A DNA stretch of 64,000 bases from Echinicola vietnamensis DSM 17526 (GCF_000325705.1 NC_019904.1:3784001-3848000), one strand, 5' to 3'. Shown: positions 43,644 to 55,178, counted from the first letter of the stretch. The notes: generated by a model not told the origin, from the letters alone. Made by a program: numbers and translations.

Positions 43644-43699
43644 GGCAAGTTGTGTTTTGAGCATCTCCAAACGATTTCCGATGCTCAAAACAACTTGCC
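43644..43699. other. Candidate oriT inverted repeat
   Basis: GGCAAGTTGTGTTTTGAGCATC (43644-43665) pairs with GATGCTCAAAACAACTTGCC (43680-43699) around a 14-nt loop, with a 2-nt bulge on the left arm. A 20-bp stem placed 66 bp before mobA is the usual position of a relaxase recognition hairpin. No nic sequence is claimed. Confidence 0.5.
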
Positions 43700-43764
43700 C
43701 TTGCAGGGAGCTAAAAACACCTTCCGAAGTCAGGGTTTTCTGTGGTAATTAAAATGGATTAGCG

Positions 43765-44202
43765 ATGAATGAGAACAACAAAAAACAAGTGAAAAAGACC
43801 GGACGCCGGCCAAAAAAGGATCCGGCGAAGATTCGGTACACCATTTCCTTTAATCAAGAACGACACGCTCGATTTCTTGCTCTTTTTGACAAATCGAGTA
43901 TGCAGGTAAAGGCACATTTTATAATGTCCTGTATCTTCAACAACACGGTAAAGACCATTCAAATTGACAAAGGAACGGTGGATTTTTATATGCGTTTGAC
44001 TTCCTTTCATAGTCAATTCCGCTCCGTTGGCGTGAATTATAATCAGGTGGTGAAACTGCTGTACCGTCATTTTTCCGAGAAAAAAGCAGCAGCATATCTG
44101 TATAAACTGGAAAAACAGACGGCTGAAATGGCGGTGCTTTGTCAAAAAATCATTCAGATAAGCGCGGAGTTTGATGCAAAATATCTGAAAAAACAGCGGT
44201 AA
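43765..44202 (+). CDS. mobA: Relaxosome accessory protein MobA
   Basis: A 145-residue basic protein of the MobA/MocA type that accompanies MobB relaxases in Bacteroidota elements. The start is Lys-rich (KKQVKKTGRRPKKDPAK). A ribbon-helix-helix-like part (RYTISFNQERHARFLALF) and helices (FRSVGVNYNQVVKLLYRHFS) follow. It binds oriT DNA to help nicking. It is separated from mobB by 2 bp, so expression is coupled. Confidence 0.9.
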   Translation: MNENNKKQVKKTGRRPKKDPAKIRYTISFNQERHARFLALFDKSSMQVKAHFIMSCIFNNTVKTIQIDKGTVDFYMRLTSFHSQFRSVGVNYNQVVKLLYRHFSEKKAAAYLYKLEKQTAEMAVLCQKIIQISAEFDAKYLKKQR

Positions 44203-44204
44203 AA

Positions 44205-45494
44205 ATGATTGCGAAGATCGGTAGAAGCGCAAATTTATATGGGGCATTGGCGTACAATCAGCTTAAAGTGGAGCAGGAAAACGGTAAGATTTTGTTTGCC
44301 AATAAGATGATTGAAAACGCAAGCGGGCATTATTCCGTGCCACAATTAGCCCAATCTTTTGCTCCTTATCTGATTGCCAACCGCAATACCGAAAAACATA
44401 CTCTGCATATTTCCCTTAATCCGGACCCGAAAGACAAGGTAAGCGACGAGAAGTTCCGGAAGATGGCGGAAGAATATATGCGGGGAATGGGTTACGGTGG
44501 ACAGCCTTTTGTCGTATTCAAGCATACCGATATTGACCGAAGCCATATCCATATCGTATCGGTCTGCGTGGACGAGCAGGGCAAAAAGATTTCTGACAAG
44601 TTTGAGAAAGTGCGGTCGATGAAGGTATGCCGCGAATTGGAAAGCAAGTACGGTCTGATACCTGCAACCGATAAGGAACGACGGCTGAACGAAAAGATTT
44701 TCCGTCCGGTGGACTACCGAGCAGGTGATATAAAAAGTCAAATCGCTTCGGTTGTTCGCCACTTGCCCAGCTATTACCAGTTCCAGACTTTGGGAGAATA
44801 CAATGCTTTGCTTTCCCTATTCAATATAACTACTGAAAAAGTGGAGGGCGAATTACAGGGAAAGCCCCAACAAGGTTTATTGTACATTCCCTTAAATGAA
44901 AAAGGTGAAAAATCCGGACATCCGTTCAAGGCTTCGCTTTTCGGGAAGAATGCTGGGATTCCGGCTTTGGAATTGCATTTTGCAAAATGTAAAACGGCAT
45001 TAAAAAACGACCCAAGCAAGCAGACCTTAAAAGCAGCCGTTACCATTGCCCTGAAAAACACAAGCGATGAGCAGGCTTTTAAAAAGCAGTTAGCTGAACA
45101 GGGCATTAACGTAGTGGCACGGAGAAATGATACCGGGCGTATTTATGGAATGACGTTCATTGACCACAATTCCAAGACGGTCTGGAACGGCTCACGATTA
45201 GGAAAGGAATTTTCTGCCAACACCTTTAATGGTTACTGGAACCACAATATCAAACCGGATATAAAAGAGCCTGCCCTGGCACCATCCAAACTATCCACAT
45301 CAAATGATGCTGTTCTTCCTGCCGAAGAACCGCACCACTTGTTCAACTTCTTGAATACTTCTGAAAAGCCTGAAAGTGGCCTAATCGAAGCATTGGGTGG
45401 ATTGCTGCCAGAAGCGCAAGGCGAAGATTATGAGGAACAGGCTTTTGCTAATAGGATGAAGAAAAGAAAAAAACGCCGAAGAGGTCATCAATAG
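44205..45494 (+). CDS. mobB: Relaxase MobB
   Basis: A 429-residue relaxase/mobilisation nuclease. The metal-binding three-histidine motif is FKHTDIDRSHIHIVSV (H107, H114, H116) and the N-terminal region carries the catalytic Tyr candidates (LYGALAYNQL). It nicks oriT and leads the strand into the recipient. The length fits Bacteroidota MobB, and the C-terminus is a basic tail (KRKKRRRGHQ). It is followed by mobC after 100 bp that contain a separate promoter-like site. Confidence 0.94.
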   Translation: MIAKIGRSANLYGALAYNQLKVEQENGKILFANKMIENASGHYSVPQLAQSFAPYLIANRNTEKHTLHISLNPDPKDKVSDEKFRKMAEEYMRGMGYGGQPFVVFKHTDIDRSHIHIVSVCVDEQGKKISDKFEKVRSMKVCRELESKYGLIPATDKERRLNEKIFRPVDYRAGDIKSQIASVVRHLPSYYQFQTLGEYNALLSLFNITTEKVEGELQGKPQQGLLYIPLNEKGEKSGHPFKASLFGKNAGIPALELHFAKCKTALKNDPSKQTLKAAVTIALKNTSDEQAFKKQLAEQGINVVARRNDTGRIYGMTFIDHNSKTVWNGSRLGKEFSANTFNGYWNHNIKPDIKEPALAPSKLSTSNDAVLPAEEPHHLFNFLNTSEKPESGLIEALGGLLPEAQGEDYEEQAFANRMKKRKKRRRGHQ

Positions 45495-45510
45495 CATCTG
45501 GACAAACATT

Positions 45511-45570
45511 GCCACGCTCCGCCACTGACTGCCACATTCGTATCGCCGGTCTTCTTCTCCCTTAAATTTC
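45511..45570 (+). promoter_or_regulatory. Putative activator array plus -7 box of mobC
   Basis: GCCA on the + strand at 45511, 45521 and 45531 is exactly 10-bp phased. After 28 nt comes TAAATTTC (45563-45570), a 7/8 match to TAnnTTTG. The mobC ATG is 25 bp further on. The same orientation and spacing are seen at traE, DUF1896 and DUF3945. Confidence 0.6.
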
Positions 45571-45594
45571 CGTTTGGACATTTAATTACAAAAA

Positions 45595-47616
45595 ATGCAG
45601 GGAGAAGACGATTTACGGGGGCTGGCCAAAATCATGGCTTTTATGCGTGCGGTAAGTATCCTTTTGGTGTTGATGCACCTTTATTGGTTTTGCTACGGTT
45701 TCTTTTCAGAGCGTGGTTGGATACTGGAAATCATCAACAAAATATTAGGAAATTTCAACCGGACGGCGGGCTTGTTTTCACATCCCCTTTATACTAAACT
45801 GTTTGCATTGGTTTTGCTGGCATTAAGCTGTCTGGGTACCAAAGGTGTCAAGAACGAGAAGATAACCTGGAGCAAGATCTTTGTTGCTTTGGGAATTGGG
45901 TTTGTATTGTTTTTCCTGAATACGCCACTCTTGAAGCTATCGCCAGTCGCTGGGACTTCCCTTTATATACTCACCCTTGCTGCCGGATACATTGCCCTAT
46001 TGATGGCGGGTGTTTGGATGCACCGCCTGCTTAACAACAACCTTATGGATGATGTGTTCAACAGCGAAAACGAAAGTTTCATGCAGGAAACCAGATTGAT
46101 GGAAAACGAGTATTCCATTAACCTGCCTACCAAATTCTGGTACAGCAAGAAACAGCACAACGGCTGGATCAATGTTGTCAATCCTTTTCGGGCTACGATA
46201 GTACTCGGAACCCCGGGATCAGGAAAATCGTATGCCATCGTAAACAACTACATCAAGCAGCAGATCGAGAAAGGTTTCTCCCTGTATATCTATGATTTTA
46301 AGTTTGACGACCTTTCCACCATTGCCTACAACCATTTATTGAAGCACAGCGATAAGTACAAGGTAAAACCGAAGTTTTACGTCATCAACTTTGACGACCC
46401 ACGGAGAAGCCATCGTTGTAATCCGTTGAACCCCGACTTTATGACGGACATATCCGATGCTTACGAGGCAGCTTATACCATCATGCTAAACCTGAACCGT
46501 AGCTGGATACAAAAGCAGGGAGATTTCTTTGTGGAATCCCCAATTATATTGCTTGCAGCGATCATCTGGTTTCTCAAAATTTATGATAATGGAAAATACT
46601 GTACGTTTCCACACGCTATCGAGTTGTTGAATAAAAAATACGCAGACGTTTTCACGATCTTGACTTCCTATCCTGAACTGGAAAATTATCTATCGCCCTT
46701 TATGGATGCCTGGCAAGGTGGCGCACAAGATCAGTTACAAGGGCAGATTGCTTCGGCAAAAATCCCCTTGTCAAGGATGATCAGTCCGCAGTTGTATTGG
46801 GTAATGACCGGAGACGATTTTTCGCTGGACATCAATAATCCGGCAGCGCCAAAAATTCTATGTGTGGGAAACAATCCCGACCGGCAAAATATTTACTCGG
46901 CAGCGTTGGGCTTATACAATTCAAGGATTGTCAAGCTTATCAACAAAAAAGGGCAATTGAAAAGCTCCGTGATCATAGATGAGCTGCCCACGATTTATTT
47001 CAGGGGGTTGGATAACTTAATCGCAACTGCCAGAAGTAATAAAGTGGCTGTATGTTTGGGATTTCAGGATTTTTCGCAACTAACCCGTGACTACGGCGAT
47101 AAGGAAAGCAAAGTGATACAAAATACCGTTGGTAATGTATTCAGTGGTCAGGTGGTTGGTGAAACCGCCAAGAATCTTTCGGAACGCTTTGGCAAGGTAT
47201 TGCAGAAACGCCAGAGCCTGACCATTAATCGAAACGACAAATCAACCTCCATATCCACTCAAATGGACAGCTTGATACCTGCTTCCAAAATCTCAACGCT
47301 TACGCAGGGGATGTTCGTGGGATCAGTATCGGATAATTACGATGAACGCATTGAGCAAAAGATTTTTCACGCTGAAATTGTCGTGGACAATGAAAAGGTT
47401 GCCGCCGAAACCAAAGCGTATCGGGAGATACCTCAGATTCTTTCTTTCGTTGATGAGCAGGGAGAGGATAAGATGAAAGAACAGATTGAAAACAATTACC
47501 GCCAGATAAAATCGGACATTTTGGGTATTGTCGGGAACGAGCTGGAGCGAATCAAAAATGATCCAAGCTTGCAGCATCTTGTTGTGAAAGAGAGCGAAAA
47601 CAAAAATAACGGGTAG
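45595..47616 (+). CDS. mobC: MobC/VirD4-type coupling ATPase
   Basis: A 673-residue type IV coupling protein. N-terminal membrane helices (about 15-35, 60-80, 95-115, 125-150) are followed by the TraD/VirD4 motor, with P-loop LGTPGSGKSYA near residue 205 and Walker B VIIDELPTIYF near 465. It recruits the relaxase-DNA complex to the channel. The length is normal for the Bacteroidota MobC family. It has its own upstream control site and is followed by rteC. Confidence 0.94.
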   Translation: MQGEDDLRGLAKIMAFMRAVSILLVLMHLYWFCYGFFSERGWILEIINKILGNFNRTAGLFSHPLYTKLFALVLLALSCLGTKGVKNEKITWSKIFVALGIGFVLFFLNTPLLKLSPVAGTSLYILTLAAGYIALLMAGVWMHRLLNNNLMDDVFNSENESFMQETRLMENEYSINLPTKFWYSKKQHNGWINVVNPFRATIVLGTPGSGKSYAIVNNYIKQQIEKGFSLYIYDFKFDDLSTIAYNHLLKHSDKYKVKPKFYVINFDDPRRSHRCNPLNPDFMTDISDAYEAAYTIMLNLNRSWIQKQGDFFVESPIILLAAIIWFLKIYDNGKYCTFPHAIELLNKKYADVFTILTSYPELENYLSPFMDAWQGGAQDQLQGQIASAKIPLSRMISPQLYWVMTGDDFSLDINNPAAPKILCVGNNPDRQNIYSAALGLYNSRIVKLINKKGQLKSSVIIDELPTIYFRGLDNLIATARSNKVAVCLGFQDFSQLTRDYGDKESKVIQNTVGNVFSGQVVGETAKNLSERFGKVLQKRQSLTINRNDKSTSISTQMDSLIPASKISTLTQGMFVGSVSDNYDERIEQKIFHAEIVVDNEKVAAETKAYREIPQILSFVDEQGEDKMKEQIENNYRQIKSDILGIVGNELERIKNDPSLQHLVVKESENKNNG

Positions 47617-47721
47617 CTCTATAATAATACGCTGATGCTAAGGCAAGAAGGTATTAAAAGGTTCATATACCCGGAAAAACATATCTTTCAAGATAATTTT
47701 ATCATCAAACATAATTACGTT

Positions 47722-48552
47722 ATGGAGAAATTTTTCAATCAAAGGTTGCTGGAACTGGAATCAGGAATAAAAGAATTGGAGATCGAACCTGATTTTTCAA
47801 TACAGCGCATCGAGGCTGGAATTGAGCTTATTGTTCGATGCCTGGCTACAGTTAAAGAGCATGTTTTAACAAAGGGGTTTAAGGACACCAACGAGGAAAT
47901 TCAGTTTTTCAAACACAGGAAACCGATTATCGTCTCAAAGCTGATTTTCTATAACTCAATCTACAGGATAGAGACTAAGAAACCTTACGGTTGTAAAGCG
48001 ACTAAAAAGTACCTGAATAGGGAATTGCGCAAACTCAAGCGGTATTTTGACGAGAATCTTGAGTTTTACAAGTATTATCGCACCAATAACACCTACCTGG
48101 ATGAAATCCTCTTTGTCAGGGGAAAACACGATTACAAACTCTGTTTAGAACCGTACTATATCCAGTCAGATCACAACTTTTCCTCCTCCCACGACTATAA
48201 GGTTGCCGAAATTATAGCCAATGATCTGATACAGGTATATATCGAAGACCAGCTTTATAATTCCCGTTACTTGGACAAGCGAATGGCGAAAAATCCCAAC
48301 CTAAACTGGACGAGCAGCAAAACGGCCTTAATCGAACTCATCTATGCCATGCATGCTCAGGGTGTATTTGACCACGGAAACGCTGATATAAAAGTCATCA
48401 CAAAAAAAATTGAAAAGATGTTCAATGTTGGCCTAGGGGATTTTTACCATACCTACCTGGAACTGCGCGGCAGGAAAATCAACCGTACCAAATTCATCGA
48501 CACCCTGCGGGAAAGCCTTGTTAAAAAGATGGATGAACAGGATGAGAAGTGA
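47722..48552 (+). CDS. rteC: RteC-family regulator
   Basis: A 276-residue protein from the ATG at 47722 (MEKFFNQRLLELESGIKELE). The RteC pattern is clear: EEIQFFKHRKPIIVSKLIFY, KYYRTNNTYLDEI and WTSSKTALIELIYAMHAQGV, with a C-terminal winged-helix-like region. In CTnDOT RteC activates the excision operon, linking regulation to transfer. An upstream in-frame extension of 29 codons to 47635 does not match the family. A second, full-length RteC is encoded at 61402-62256. Confidence 0.88.
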   Translation: MEKFFNQRLLELESGIKELEIEPDFSIQRIEAGIELIVRCLATVKEHVLTKGFKDTNEEIQFFKHRKPIIVSKLIFYNSIYRIETKKPYGCKATKKYLNRELRKLKRYFDENLEFYKYYRTNNTYLDEILFVRGKHDYKLCLEPYYIQSDHNFSSSHDYKVAEIIANDLIQVYIEDQLYNSRYLDKRMAKNPNLNWTSSKTALIELIYAMHAQGVFDHGNADIKVITKKIEKMFNVGLGDFYHTYLELRGRKINRTKFIDTLRESLVKKMDEQDEK

Positions 48553-48662
48553 TTGTTGGAAGGGCTACGATGGTCTCCGTACACAGGGGATTAATGCGTA
48601 TATTTGGGGCATAGGGCCTTTTAAAACAGAAACCGATGTGCAGGCAATTGACAACAGAAAAC

Positions 48663-49244
48663 ATGGCTTTGACAATTTCAATAATATCACTTATCATTTC
48701 TGGACTAACTTTTTGGTTGACGAGAATTAGGAAAGGCAGTTTAAAAATGACACGACCTTCAATCATCTGTTTTCTTGGACAAAATGGCAATGATGAACCA
48801 AAAATATTTATTCGGACATTACTTTATGCGACTGCTGACCAAGGGCAACACATTCAAAATATGTTTGTGAAAATTCACCGGGCTGAGACAATACAAAATT
48901 TTAATGTTTGGGCTTACGGTGACAATGGGATTGTCAGAGGTAGCGGACTTTTTGCAAGTAAGACAGGTATATCAGTTTATCATCATTTTTTACTGCCGAA
49001 AAATGAACAATGGAATTTCGTTTCTGGAGAATATAGACTTGAAGTATATGCTGAAACCCCTAACAATAAAACGGAGAAATTATTTGAACAAAAATTGTCC
49101 CTGACAACAGACCAGACTAAGGACATTGAACTAGGGAAGGCAGTTTACTTTGATTGGGCGCCAAATACTGGACAATATGTGTCATATTCCGATATTAGAA
49201 CAAATGAAAAGTGGCGTGGCGAAGACAAGAAAAATACCCAATAA
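48663..49244 (+). CDS. Membrane-anchored protein of unknown function
   Basis: A 193-residue protein from the ATG at 48663. One N-terminal helix (ALTISIISLIISGLTFWL) is followed by a soluble beta-rich domain: RPSIICFLGQNGNDEPKIFI, MFVKIHRAETIQNFNVWAYG, GSGLFASKTGISVYHHFLLP and YFDWAPNTGQYVSY. Similar proteins are scattered in Bacteroidota genomes, but I know of no function. It lies alone between rteC and the convergent methylase-helicase, a place where cargo genes settle, so a defence or surface role is possible but unsupported. Confidence 0.7.
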   Translation: MALTISIISLIISGLTFWLTRIRKGSLKMTRPSIICFLGQNGNDEPKIFIRTLLYATADQGQHIQNMFVKIHRAETIQNFNVWAYGDNGIVRGSGLFASKTGISVYHHFLLPKNEQWNFVSGEYRLEVYAETPNNKTEKLFEQKLSLTTDQTKDIELGKAVYFDWAPNTGQYVSYSDIRTNEKWRGEDKKNTQ

Positions 49245-49324
49245 CAACTGTGTAACTGTAACTGTGGGTAACTCCTGTTGCAAAATTAATTTCCCCAAAA
49301 CGGGTGAAATTATAGCCCTCGGGA

Positions 49325-52300
49325 TCAGTGAATTCCATTCCTCATCAAGTTTGAGTTAGCCATATCGACGGTTGCCAGAGGGCTTTGTTCTATAACCTCA
49401 GCCGTTTTTTGCTCTTCCTTGGGTTCAGGAGAAATGGATAGCTGTATTTTACGGTCAACAGCTGCCAACTCGGTTTTTAGCTCGCTTAATCTGCTTTCTT
49501 TTGCCCATGTACCGTTTACTACTTCTTTGAGAACTGGCAGATCTTTTTGAAGTTCCGCTATTTTCTTCTGTTCCTGCTCCATGTAACCGGGCAGTTTTTC
49601 CAAGGCATTCAAAAAGTTCATTGCGGCCAGCTTTTCGTCTTTGGCGATGATACCGTTGTTATAGGTGTATTTGATATTGCCTTCGCCCTGAACCAAGAAG
49701 CGGTTTACCCGTATATCCATCCCCTCTTTTTCAGATGTTTCGGTTTTGACCAGTAATTGAAAGCCATACAAGCTGCCTATTTCCTGATAATCACCTCCGG
49801 TGCGGGCTTTGTCAGCAATTTGGTTGAGCTTTGCACCAATTTGTTTTATATCCGCATTGGGTGATAATCCGTACAGCAGAACGGGGTTTGCAACAGTACC
49901 GTCCGAACGCTTTTGTATCCGCTCCTGTAGATTATTCCAATCAAGACTCATCCGCTGCAAGCGGGATTCGGCGCTTTCAAGCATTGCCATAGTATCTTCC
50001 AGCTTGTACTTGGAACTGAATTTGGAGCGGTTGAAGGCTTGTTTTTCGCTTTCCAATCCGGCAATCTGCTTTTCTATCTTGGCTTTGTCCAGCAGGTCAG
50101 TATTGCCGGAAAGAATTGCTACATATTCGGAAAAGTTCATTCCCGATTTTTCATCCATACTGCCTTCGTCGATAGTACGTTTGCCGAGGTTGTTGGATTT
50201 TAGCTGGTCGATAAATAGCTGTTTATTGTACAAAAGGTTGAACTTATAACTGTCCAATGATTTTTCTACCGCATAAATGATAACATCCACTTTATTGTCG
50301 GCGAAGAATTTGGCAATCTCATTGCCTTTGCGGATAGCCCGACCATCCCGTTGGGCAAGGTCGCTCGGTCTCCACGGCGTGTCCAGATGATGCACGGCAA
50401 CGGCTCTTTTCTGTGCGTTGACCCCGGTACCCAGCATGCTGGTAGAACCAAACAGCACCCGGATTTTACCTTCGTTCATTCCCTTAATGAGTTCCTTACG
50501 TTTCTTATCATTGTTGGCTTCCTGAATGAATCGAACTTCGTGTGCGGGTATGCCGTGATCTTCCACAAGCTTGCGTTTGATCTCGGAGTACACATTCCAT
50601 TCACCGGGCTTATAGGTGCCCAGGTCGGAGAACACGAACTGTGTTCCTTTCTGTGTGTTGTACCTGTTGTAATATTTGGCAATGTTTACCGCACAATGCG
50701 AAGCCTTATTGTCGGGATGGTCTTCGTACCTGCCGCTTACCATACGCATATCCAGCGACATCTTACGGGCGTAATCGGTGGCGATGAGCATCTTTGCCTT
50801 TTCCTCCCTTTGCGATAACGGTTCCCTCCCAAGCAAAGTGGCATTACCGTTTTTGGCAAATTCCATCAGCTTTTGGATAAATACCTGCTGATCCGGTGTG
50901 GGTGGAATATTGTACAATACCTCGTTCTTTTCGGGACGGTCAATACCTATATCCTTTGCCGTTCGGTAATCCGTGATTTCAGAGTAGAATTGAGCCAGCT
51001 CCGGCACTTTGATAAAGTAGCGGAAACGCTCTTTCGCCACAATGTTATTGGCTACCGAAAACTCATAGTCCGTCGTTTTCCTTGCATATATGGCAGCCCA
51101 GGCATCAAAACAGTTAATGCCCTGTTTTTCCAGAGCACGTGGGCGGAGGTACTTAAACAACAGGTACAGTTCTGTCAGCGAATTACTGATAGTTGTCCCG
51201 GAAAGAAAGGTAGCTCCCATGTCACTATCCTTCCTGTCCTGAATGGTCCGGATGGCAAAGAGCAGGTTCATCGCCTTTTGACTCCCTGCCATATTGCCCA
51301 ATCCGGCAACACGGTTATGCCGGGTATTGAACATCAGGTTTTTGAACTGGTGGCTTTCATCTATGAATAGATGATCGATGCCCATCATTTTGAAATCCAC
51401 GACATCGTCTTTGCGGTTTTCGATATCGTATTGCAATGTCTTTAGCTTGACTTCAAGGTTTTCTTTCTGTTTGATTGCTCCGGCAAGCATCCCCCGAGTT
51501 ACTTCATTCCCCTGGGCTTGGAGCGCATCGAGATTCCGCTCCACACTGTCCAGTTCGATTTCGAGGATCTCTTTTTGCATTTCGGGCGATTGGGGTATCA
51601 TTCCGAACTGGTCGTGCGTAAGGATTATGCAGTCCCAATCGTTGTTTTTAATCTCCCCGAAAATCCGCAGGCGGTTCTTGGGCGTAAAATCCTGCTTGCC
51701 GGGATACAATATCTTGGCATGCGGATAGGCAGTTCGGTAGGCTTCGGCTATTTCGTGAACATTACTCTTCAGCCCGATAATCATCGGTTTGTGTGCCAAT
51801 CCCAATCGCTTCATTTCTTGTGCAGCGGTACACATAACCAGTGTTTTTCCTGCACCTACTTCATGGTCACAAATGGCGCCGCCATTTAGCTTAATCATCC
51901 AGACGGTATCTTTCTGGCTGGAATACAGGTCTTGCATACCTAATCCCTTGCGGTCCAATCCCGGAAAGTCCTGATGGGTTCCGTCGTAATTTGGGCGGAC
52001 AAAACAGTTAAAGGTGTCGTTGTATTGGTCTGTCAGCCGCTTTTTAAACTCATCGTTTTGCGCATGCAGCCAGTCGGAAAAAGCGGTTCGGATTTCGTCA
52101 ATCTTGGTGTTCGCCATTTGGATGGCTTCCATATCCCGCACCTTGACCTCTTTATCATCGACCTTAATTTTCTTGGTAATATCGGGTGTAGTATTGACCA
52201 ATGCATGCTTTAGCAGGGCTATCCCGTCAAAGGTTCGGCTTTCCGATTTGACGGCGTATTTGTCCCATATATGCACATTCTTCCGGTCGCATTTTAGCGA

Positions 52301-54724
52301 AAAGTCATCGGTGCTATCGGAATAATGGATCAGCACTTCCGTATCAAACAAATGCGAAGCAAAACGGGCGTAAATACCAGTGGGTATCCAGCGTTCACCG
52401 AGGTTAAAATCCAGCTCTTCAAACTCGATACGCCTTGGTCGGGCTTCTTCCAGAACGGTAAGACTTGCTTTCGCTTCCGTATCATCGGGATTGTTTTTGA
52501 GGTAGGCGTGTACCTCTCCAGCCTTTTCGACCACATTGCCAGCAATCCAGCGTTCGGATATTTCGTATTCCTTTTGGAGTGGGTTGTAAAAAATACGACC
52601 ATGCAGGGCTTCTTTCAAGGCATCGTCGGTCATACCGCTGATTTCGGACATATAGCCCAGATCCACGCTTCCGTATTTGTTGAGCGAAGCCGCCAATGCC
52701 TCTTTAGGATTGTCGGTAGCTAATGTTGCGGTAGAGAAACTTACAGGACGATGGAATATTTCCGCTTTATGCACCACCCCGCCAACAACACGCTCCAGAT
52801 AAGGGATTTCCTTTCCGGAACTGTCTGTTTTGATGAGCTTGATATTTTCGGCACTATTAAGGTTGCCACACCTTTTGACAAAGACGTCGTAAAGGCGGTT
52901 AAGCTTTTCCCTTTCTTCTTGATGTTCACGCTGTTGTTCCGCTTCTTTGATATAGAGCTTTTGGTAAACATCACGCACTTCGATATAGGCTTCGGCTCTT
53001 GCCTTTTGTAAAGGCGGTAATTGTAACGGGTGGAAAATAGCCGAACCGTCTGCTGTATCTACATCCTGCAAATGACCCACCCATCCCTTATCCACTACAA
53101 GGCAATCGTTTCTGTGGAAGGGTTGCAATTCGCCACTATACGGGGCAGGTTCAGCAATAATGCTGGAATCGGCTTGCTTTTCAGTCTGACCATTCCCGTT
53201 TATTTGTGAAAACAGGTCACCGATAGCTTCCTGTTTTTTTCCGTTTATTTGTGCAGTTCCGTTAGGTTTTGGTGGTGTATGTGGTTGTTGCATCACTCCA
53301 CCGAACAGGTTTGTCTGGCGACCTATTGCCGCCCTTCTTTTTTTAGAGGTTTGCCTTTTGGGTTGTAGCGTTCCTTTGGATGTAGCAGCAACTGTTACGG
53401 GTTCGTCTGTATTTTCAAACAGGTCGAAAATGCTTAGCTGTTTTAATTCTTTTGGACTTTCTTGATAGGCGGCAGGTACGGGTTTCGGTTCCTGCCTAAT
53501 GATGACAGGATCGATAACCGGAGGATTAACCGTTGGAGTGAAAGGACTTTGTATAAAGGACTGATCGTTCCGTTCCTCTTTGTATAAATTCAAATTCAAG
53601 TGCTTTCCAAAATCTTCGGAAAGCATTTGTTTGAGGTCTTTAGCGATACCATTCGTACCGTCTTTATGCGTGTAGATTAATGCAGGCTGTCCGTAGGGAT
53701 CAGTGTCTAATTTCCAGTCGGTATGTACAATTCTTGTGTTGTCCTGAAAAATGGCATTACCCGGGGTGCCATATTCTGTTTGCCTGCTTTGACAAAACCG
53801 TTCTTCAACTTCGCTCAGGTTTTGCTTTGCCGTGTTCTTTTGGAGGATAATCAGATCGCTGCCAACCTCTGTTCCGGCATAGTCGGTAAACAGGTTATTG
53901 GGCAATCGAGCGGCTAAAACCAGGTTATTATTCTCCATCAATGCCCGGCGGATTGGCTCGTTCTTCGGACTATTTAGAATCCCCTGTGAAGTGATATACG
54001 CTAATACACCACCCTCACGGAGCATATCCGTTCCTTTCAGGAAAAAGTAATTGTGGACGCTCCGGGCCGCCTGTACTTTTGCCGTGTCTTTACTCCTAGA
54101 ATAGGAAAGGTCAAACACGGAAGTATCGCCGAACGGGATGTTGCTGGCAACCACATCATAAGTATTCTGTTCCCTTTCGGGTATTTCCTCAAAACCGCTG
54201 ATGCGGATATTACTTTCGGGATATAGCTGCTTTAGAATCTTGCCGGTGAGCAGATCTTTTTCATAAGCGGTAATACTTGGGATTTGGCTTTCTGAAAAGG
54301 ACTGGATGAATGAGCCAATTCCTGCGGAGGGTTCTAGAAATTTATCCATCTTCAGACCGCTGTCACGCAAGGTTGATGAAATTGCATCAATGACTTGTGG
54401 CGGGGTATAAAAAGCTGTCAGTACGGAGCTTTTCATACTATCCACATATCTGCGATATTGCTTATCGTCCTGGGAGTTTTCTTTGAGTAGCTGGTGGAGT
54501 TCCTGCGTAAGTGGAAAAAGATCGTGTTCGGTTTTTCTCCAATGATTGATGTCTGTTTCGTTTGCTATGGGGTTCAGCACGAATTTAAGACCGCCAAATC
54601 CGCTGTATTGCATCAAGAGCAGTCTTTCGCCTACGGTGGCTTGTCGTTTCTCCTTTTCCAGTTTAAAAGCAATCCGTAAAGCATCAATATTCTGTTGGAG
54701 ATGTTGCCTTTTACTGAAGCCCAT
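49325..54724 (-). CDS. Giant N-6 DNA methylase-like/SNF2-type helicase protein
   Basis: A 1799-residue protein found in nearly all Bacteroidota ICEs of this kind. The N-terminal part has a methyltransferase fold: [10 protein letters not shown] at 131-140 for SAM binding and the catalytic-type motif SNIPFGD at 194-200 (NIPF where active adenine methylases have NPPF/Y). The C-terminal half is a superfamily 2 helicase with [12 protein letters not shown] (Walker A), [11 protein letters not shown] (DESH) and [20 protein letters not shown] with RKGN (motif VI). It probably protects or processes transferring DNA. Its start overlaps the DUF1896 gene by 14 bp, so the two are coupled. Confidence 0.9.
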   Translation of the reverse strand: MGFSKRQHLQQNIDALRIAFKLEKEKRQATVGERLLLMQYSGFGGLKFVLNPIANETDINHWRKTEHDLFPLTQELHQLLKENSQDDKQYRRYVDSMKSSVLTAFYTPPQVIDAISSTLRDSGLKMDKFLEPSAGIGSFIQSFSESQIPSITAYEKDLLTGKILKQLYPESNIRISGFEEIPEREQNTYDVVASNIPFGDTSVFDLSYSRSKDTAKVQAARSVHNYFFLKGTDMLREGGVLAYITSQGILNSPKNEPIRRALMENNNLVLAARLPNNLFTDYAGTEVGSDLIILQKNTAKQNLSEVEERFCQSRQTEYGTPGNAIFQDNTRIVHTDWKLDTDPYGQPALIYTHKDGTNGIAKDLKQMLSEDFGKHLNLNLYKEERNDQSFIQSPFTPTVNPPVIDPVIIRQEPKPVPAAYQESPKELKQLSIFDLFENTDEPVTVAATSKGTLQPKRQTSKKRRAAIGRQTNLFGGVMQQPHTPPKPNGTAQINGKKQEAIGDLFSQINGNGQTEKQADSSIIAEPAPYSGELQPFHRNDCLVVDKGWVGHLQDVDTADGSAIFHPLQLPPLQKARAEAYIEVRDVYQKLYIKEAEQQREHQEEREKLNRLYDVFVKRCGNLNSAENIKLIKTDSSGKEIPYLERVVGGVVHKAEIFHRPVSFSTATLATDNPKEALAASLNKYGSVDLGYMSEISGMTDDALKEALHGRIFYNPLQKEYEISERWIAGNVVEKAGEVHAYLKNNPDDTEAKASLTVLEEARPRRIEFEELDFNLGERWIPTGIYARFASHLFDTEVLIHYSDSTDDFSLKCDRKNVHIWDKYAVKSESRTFDGIALLKHALVNTTPDITKKIKVDDKEVKVRDMEAIQMANTKIDEIRTAFSDWLHAQNDEFKKRLTDQYNDTFNCFVRPNYDGTHQDFPGLDRKGLGMQDLYSSQKDTVWMIKLNGGAICDHEVGAGKTLVMCTAAQEMKRLGLAHKPMIIGLKSNVHEIAEAYRTAYPHAKILYPGKQDFTPKNRLRIFGEIKNNDWDCIILTHDQFGMIPQSPEMQKEILEIELDSVERNLDALQAQGNEVTRGMLAGAIKQKENLEVKLKTLQYDIENRKDDVVDFKMMGIDHLFIDESHQFKNLMFNTRHNRVAGLGNMAGSQKAMNLLFAIRTIQDRKDSDMGATFLSGTTISNSLTELYLLFKYLRPRALEKQGINCFDAWAAIYARKTTDYEFSVANNIVAKERFRYFIKVPELAQFYSEITDYRTAKDIGIDRPEKNEVLYNIPPTPDQQVFIQKLMEFAKNGNATLLGREPLSQREEKAKMLIATDYARKMSLDMRMVSGRYEDHPDNKASHCAVNIAKYYNRYNTQKGTQFVFSDLGTYKPGEWNVYSEIKRKLVEDHGIPAHEVRFIQEANNDKKRKELIKGMNEGKIRVLFGSTSMLGTGVNAQKRAVAVHHLDTPWRPSDLAQRDGRAIRKGNEIAKFFADNKVDVIIYAVEKSLDSYKFNLLYNKQLFIDQLKSNNLGKRTIDEGSMDEKSGMNFSEYVAILSGNTDLLDKAKIEKQIAGLESEKQAFNRSKFSSKYKLEDTMAMLESAESRLQRMSLDWNNLQERIQKRSDGTVANPVLLYGLSPNADIKQIGAKLNQIADKARTGGDYQEIGSLYGFQLLVKTETSEKEGMDIRVNRFLVQGEGNIKYTYNNGIIAKDEKLAAMNFLNALEKLPGYMEQEQKKIAELQKDLPVLKEVVNGTWAKESRLSELKTELAAVDRKIQLSISPEPKEEQKTAEVIEQSPLATVDMANSNLMRNGIH

Positions 54725-55148
54725 TTTCCTCTATCCAGATGGCTATGGTTCCGGTGAGTTCGATATAGAGCAGGTCAAACTCATACCCGTATGCGAAATC
54801 ATCGGTCAGTTCATATCGAGCGAAAACAGGTTCACAAATAGGGAGCATTTTCAGGGCGAACGGTCGCAACTCCTCATCTGCCATATTGGTGTCGAACTCA
54901 TTGCAGACCACTTGGAAAACGGTATCGAATCTGGAAAAATGCAAGCCTTCAAAAAGAATGTAATTTGCTATTTCATCGCATTGTTCTATGGGATTTCCCG
55001 CCATAAAAGCGCCCTCATAGGCATTGGCAGCCCAGGAGGAACGCTGGTCTATAAATTTTGTGTCAAAAGCTTTTTCGGGAAAGCTGGTATTTAATAGTTC
55101 TTGTAGCTGTAGCCTGAAATAAGACAAGTCTTTTCGCTGCGTATCCAT
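54711..55148 (-). CDS. DUF1896 protein
   Basis: A 145-residue cytosolic acidic protein with the DUF1896 pattern ([58 protein letters not shown]). It always precedes the methylase-helicase in these elements, and the function is unknown. It overlaps that gene by 14 bp and is the promoter-proximal gene of the unit. The activator-like array lies 67 bp upstream. Confidence 0.92.
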   Translation of the reverse strand: MDTQRKDLSYFRLQLQELLNTSFPEKAFDTKFIDQRSSWAANAYEGAFMAGNPIEQCDEIANYILFEGLHFSRFDTVFQVVCNEFDTNMADEELRPFALKMLPICEPVFARYELTDDFAYGYEFDLLYIELTGTIAIWIEENGLQ

Positions 55149-55178
55149 ACTAATTTTCTTTAGAATTTTCTTGAAGTC

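Larger units (their letters stand above)
43027..43764. other. Long non-coding gap between divergent parA and mobA
   Basis: This 738-bp stretch holds no convincing gene. It contains many GCAGGC/TGCCTGC-like motifs at 43070-43270, the GCCA array near 43428-43461, a run of nine G near 43550 and a large inverted repeat at 43644-43699. Its place beside the relaxase genes makes it the likely origin-of-transfer region. Confidence 0.6.
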
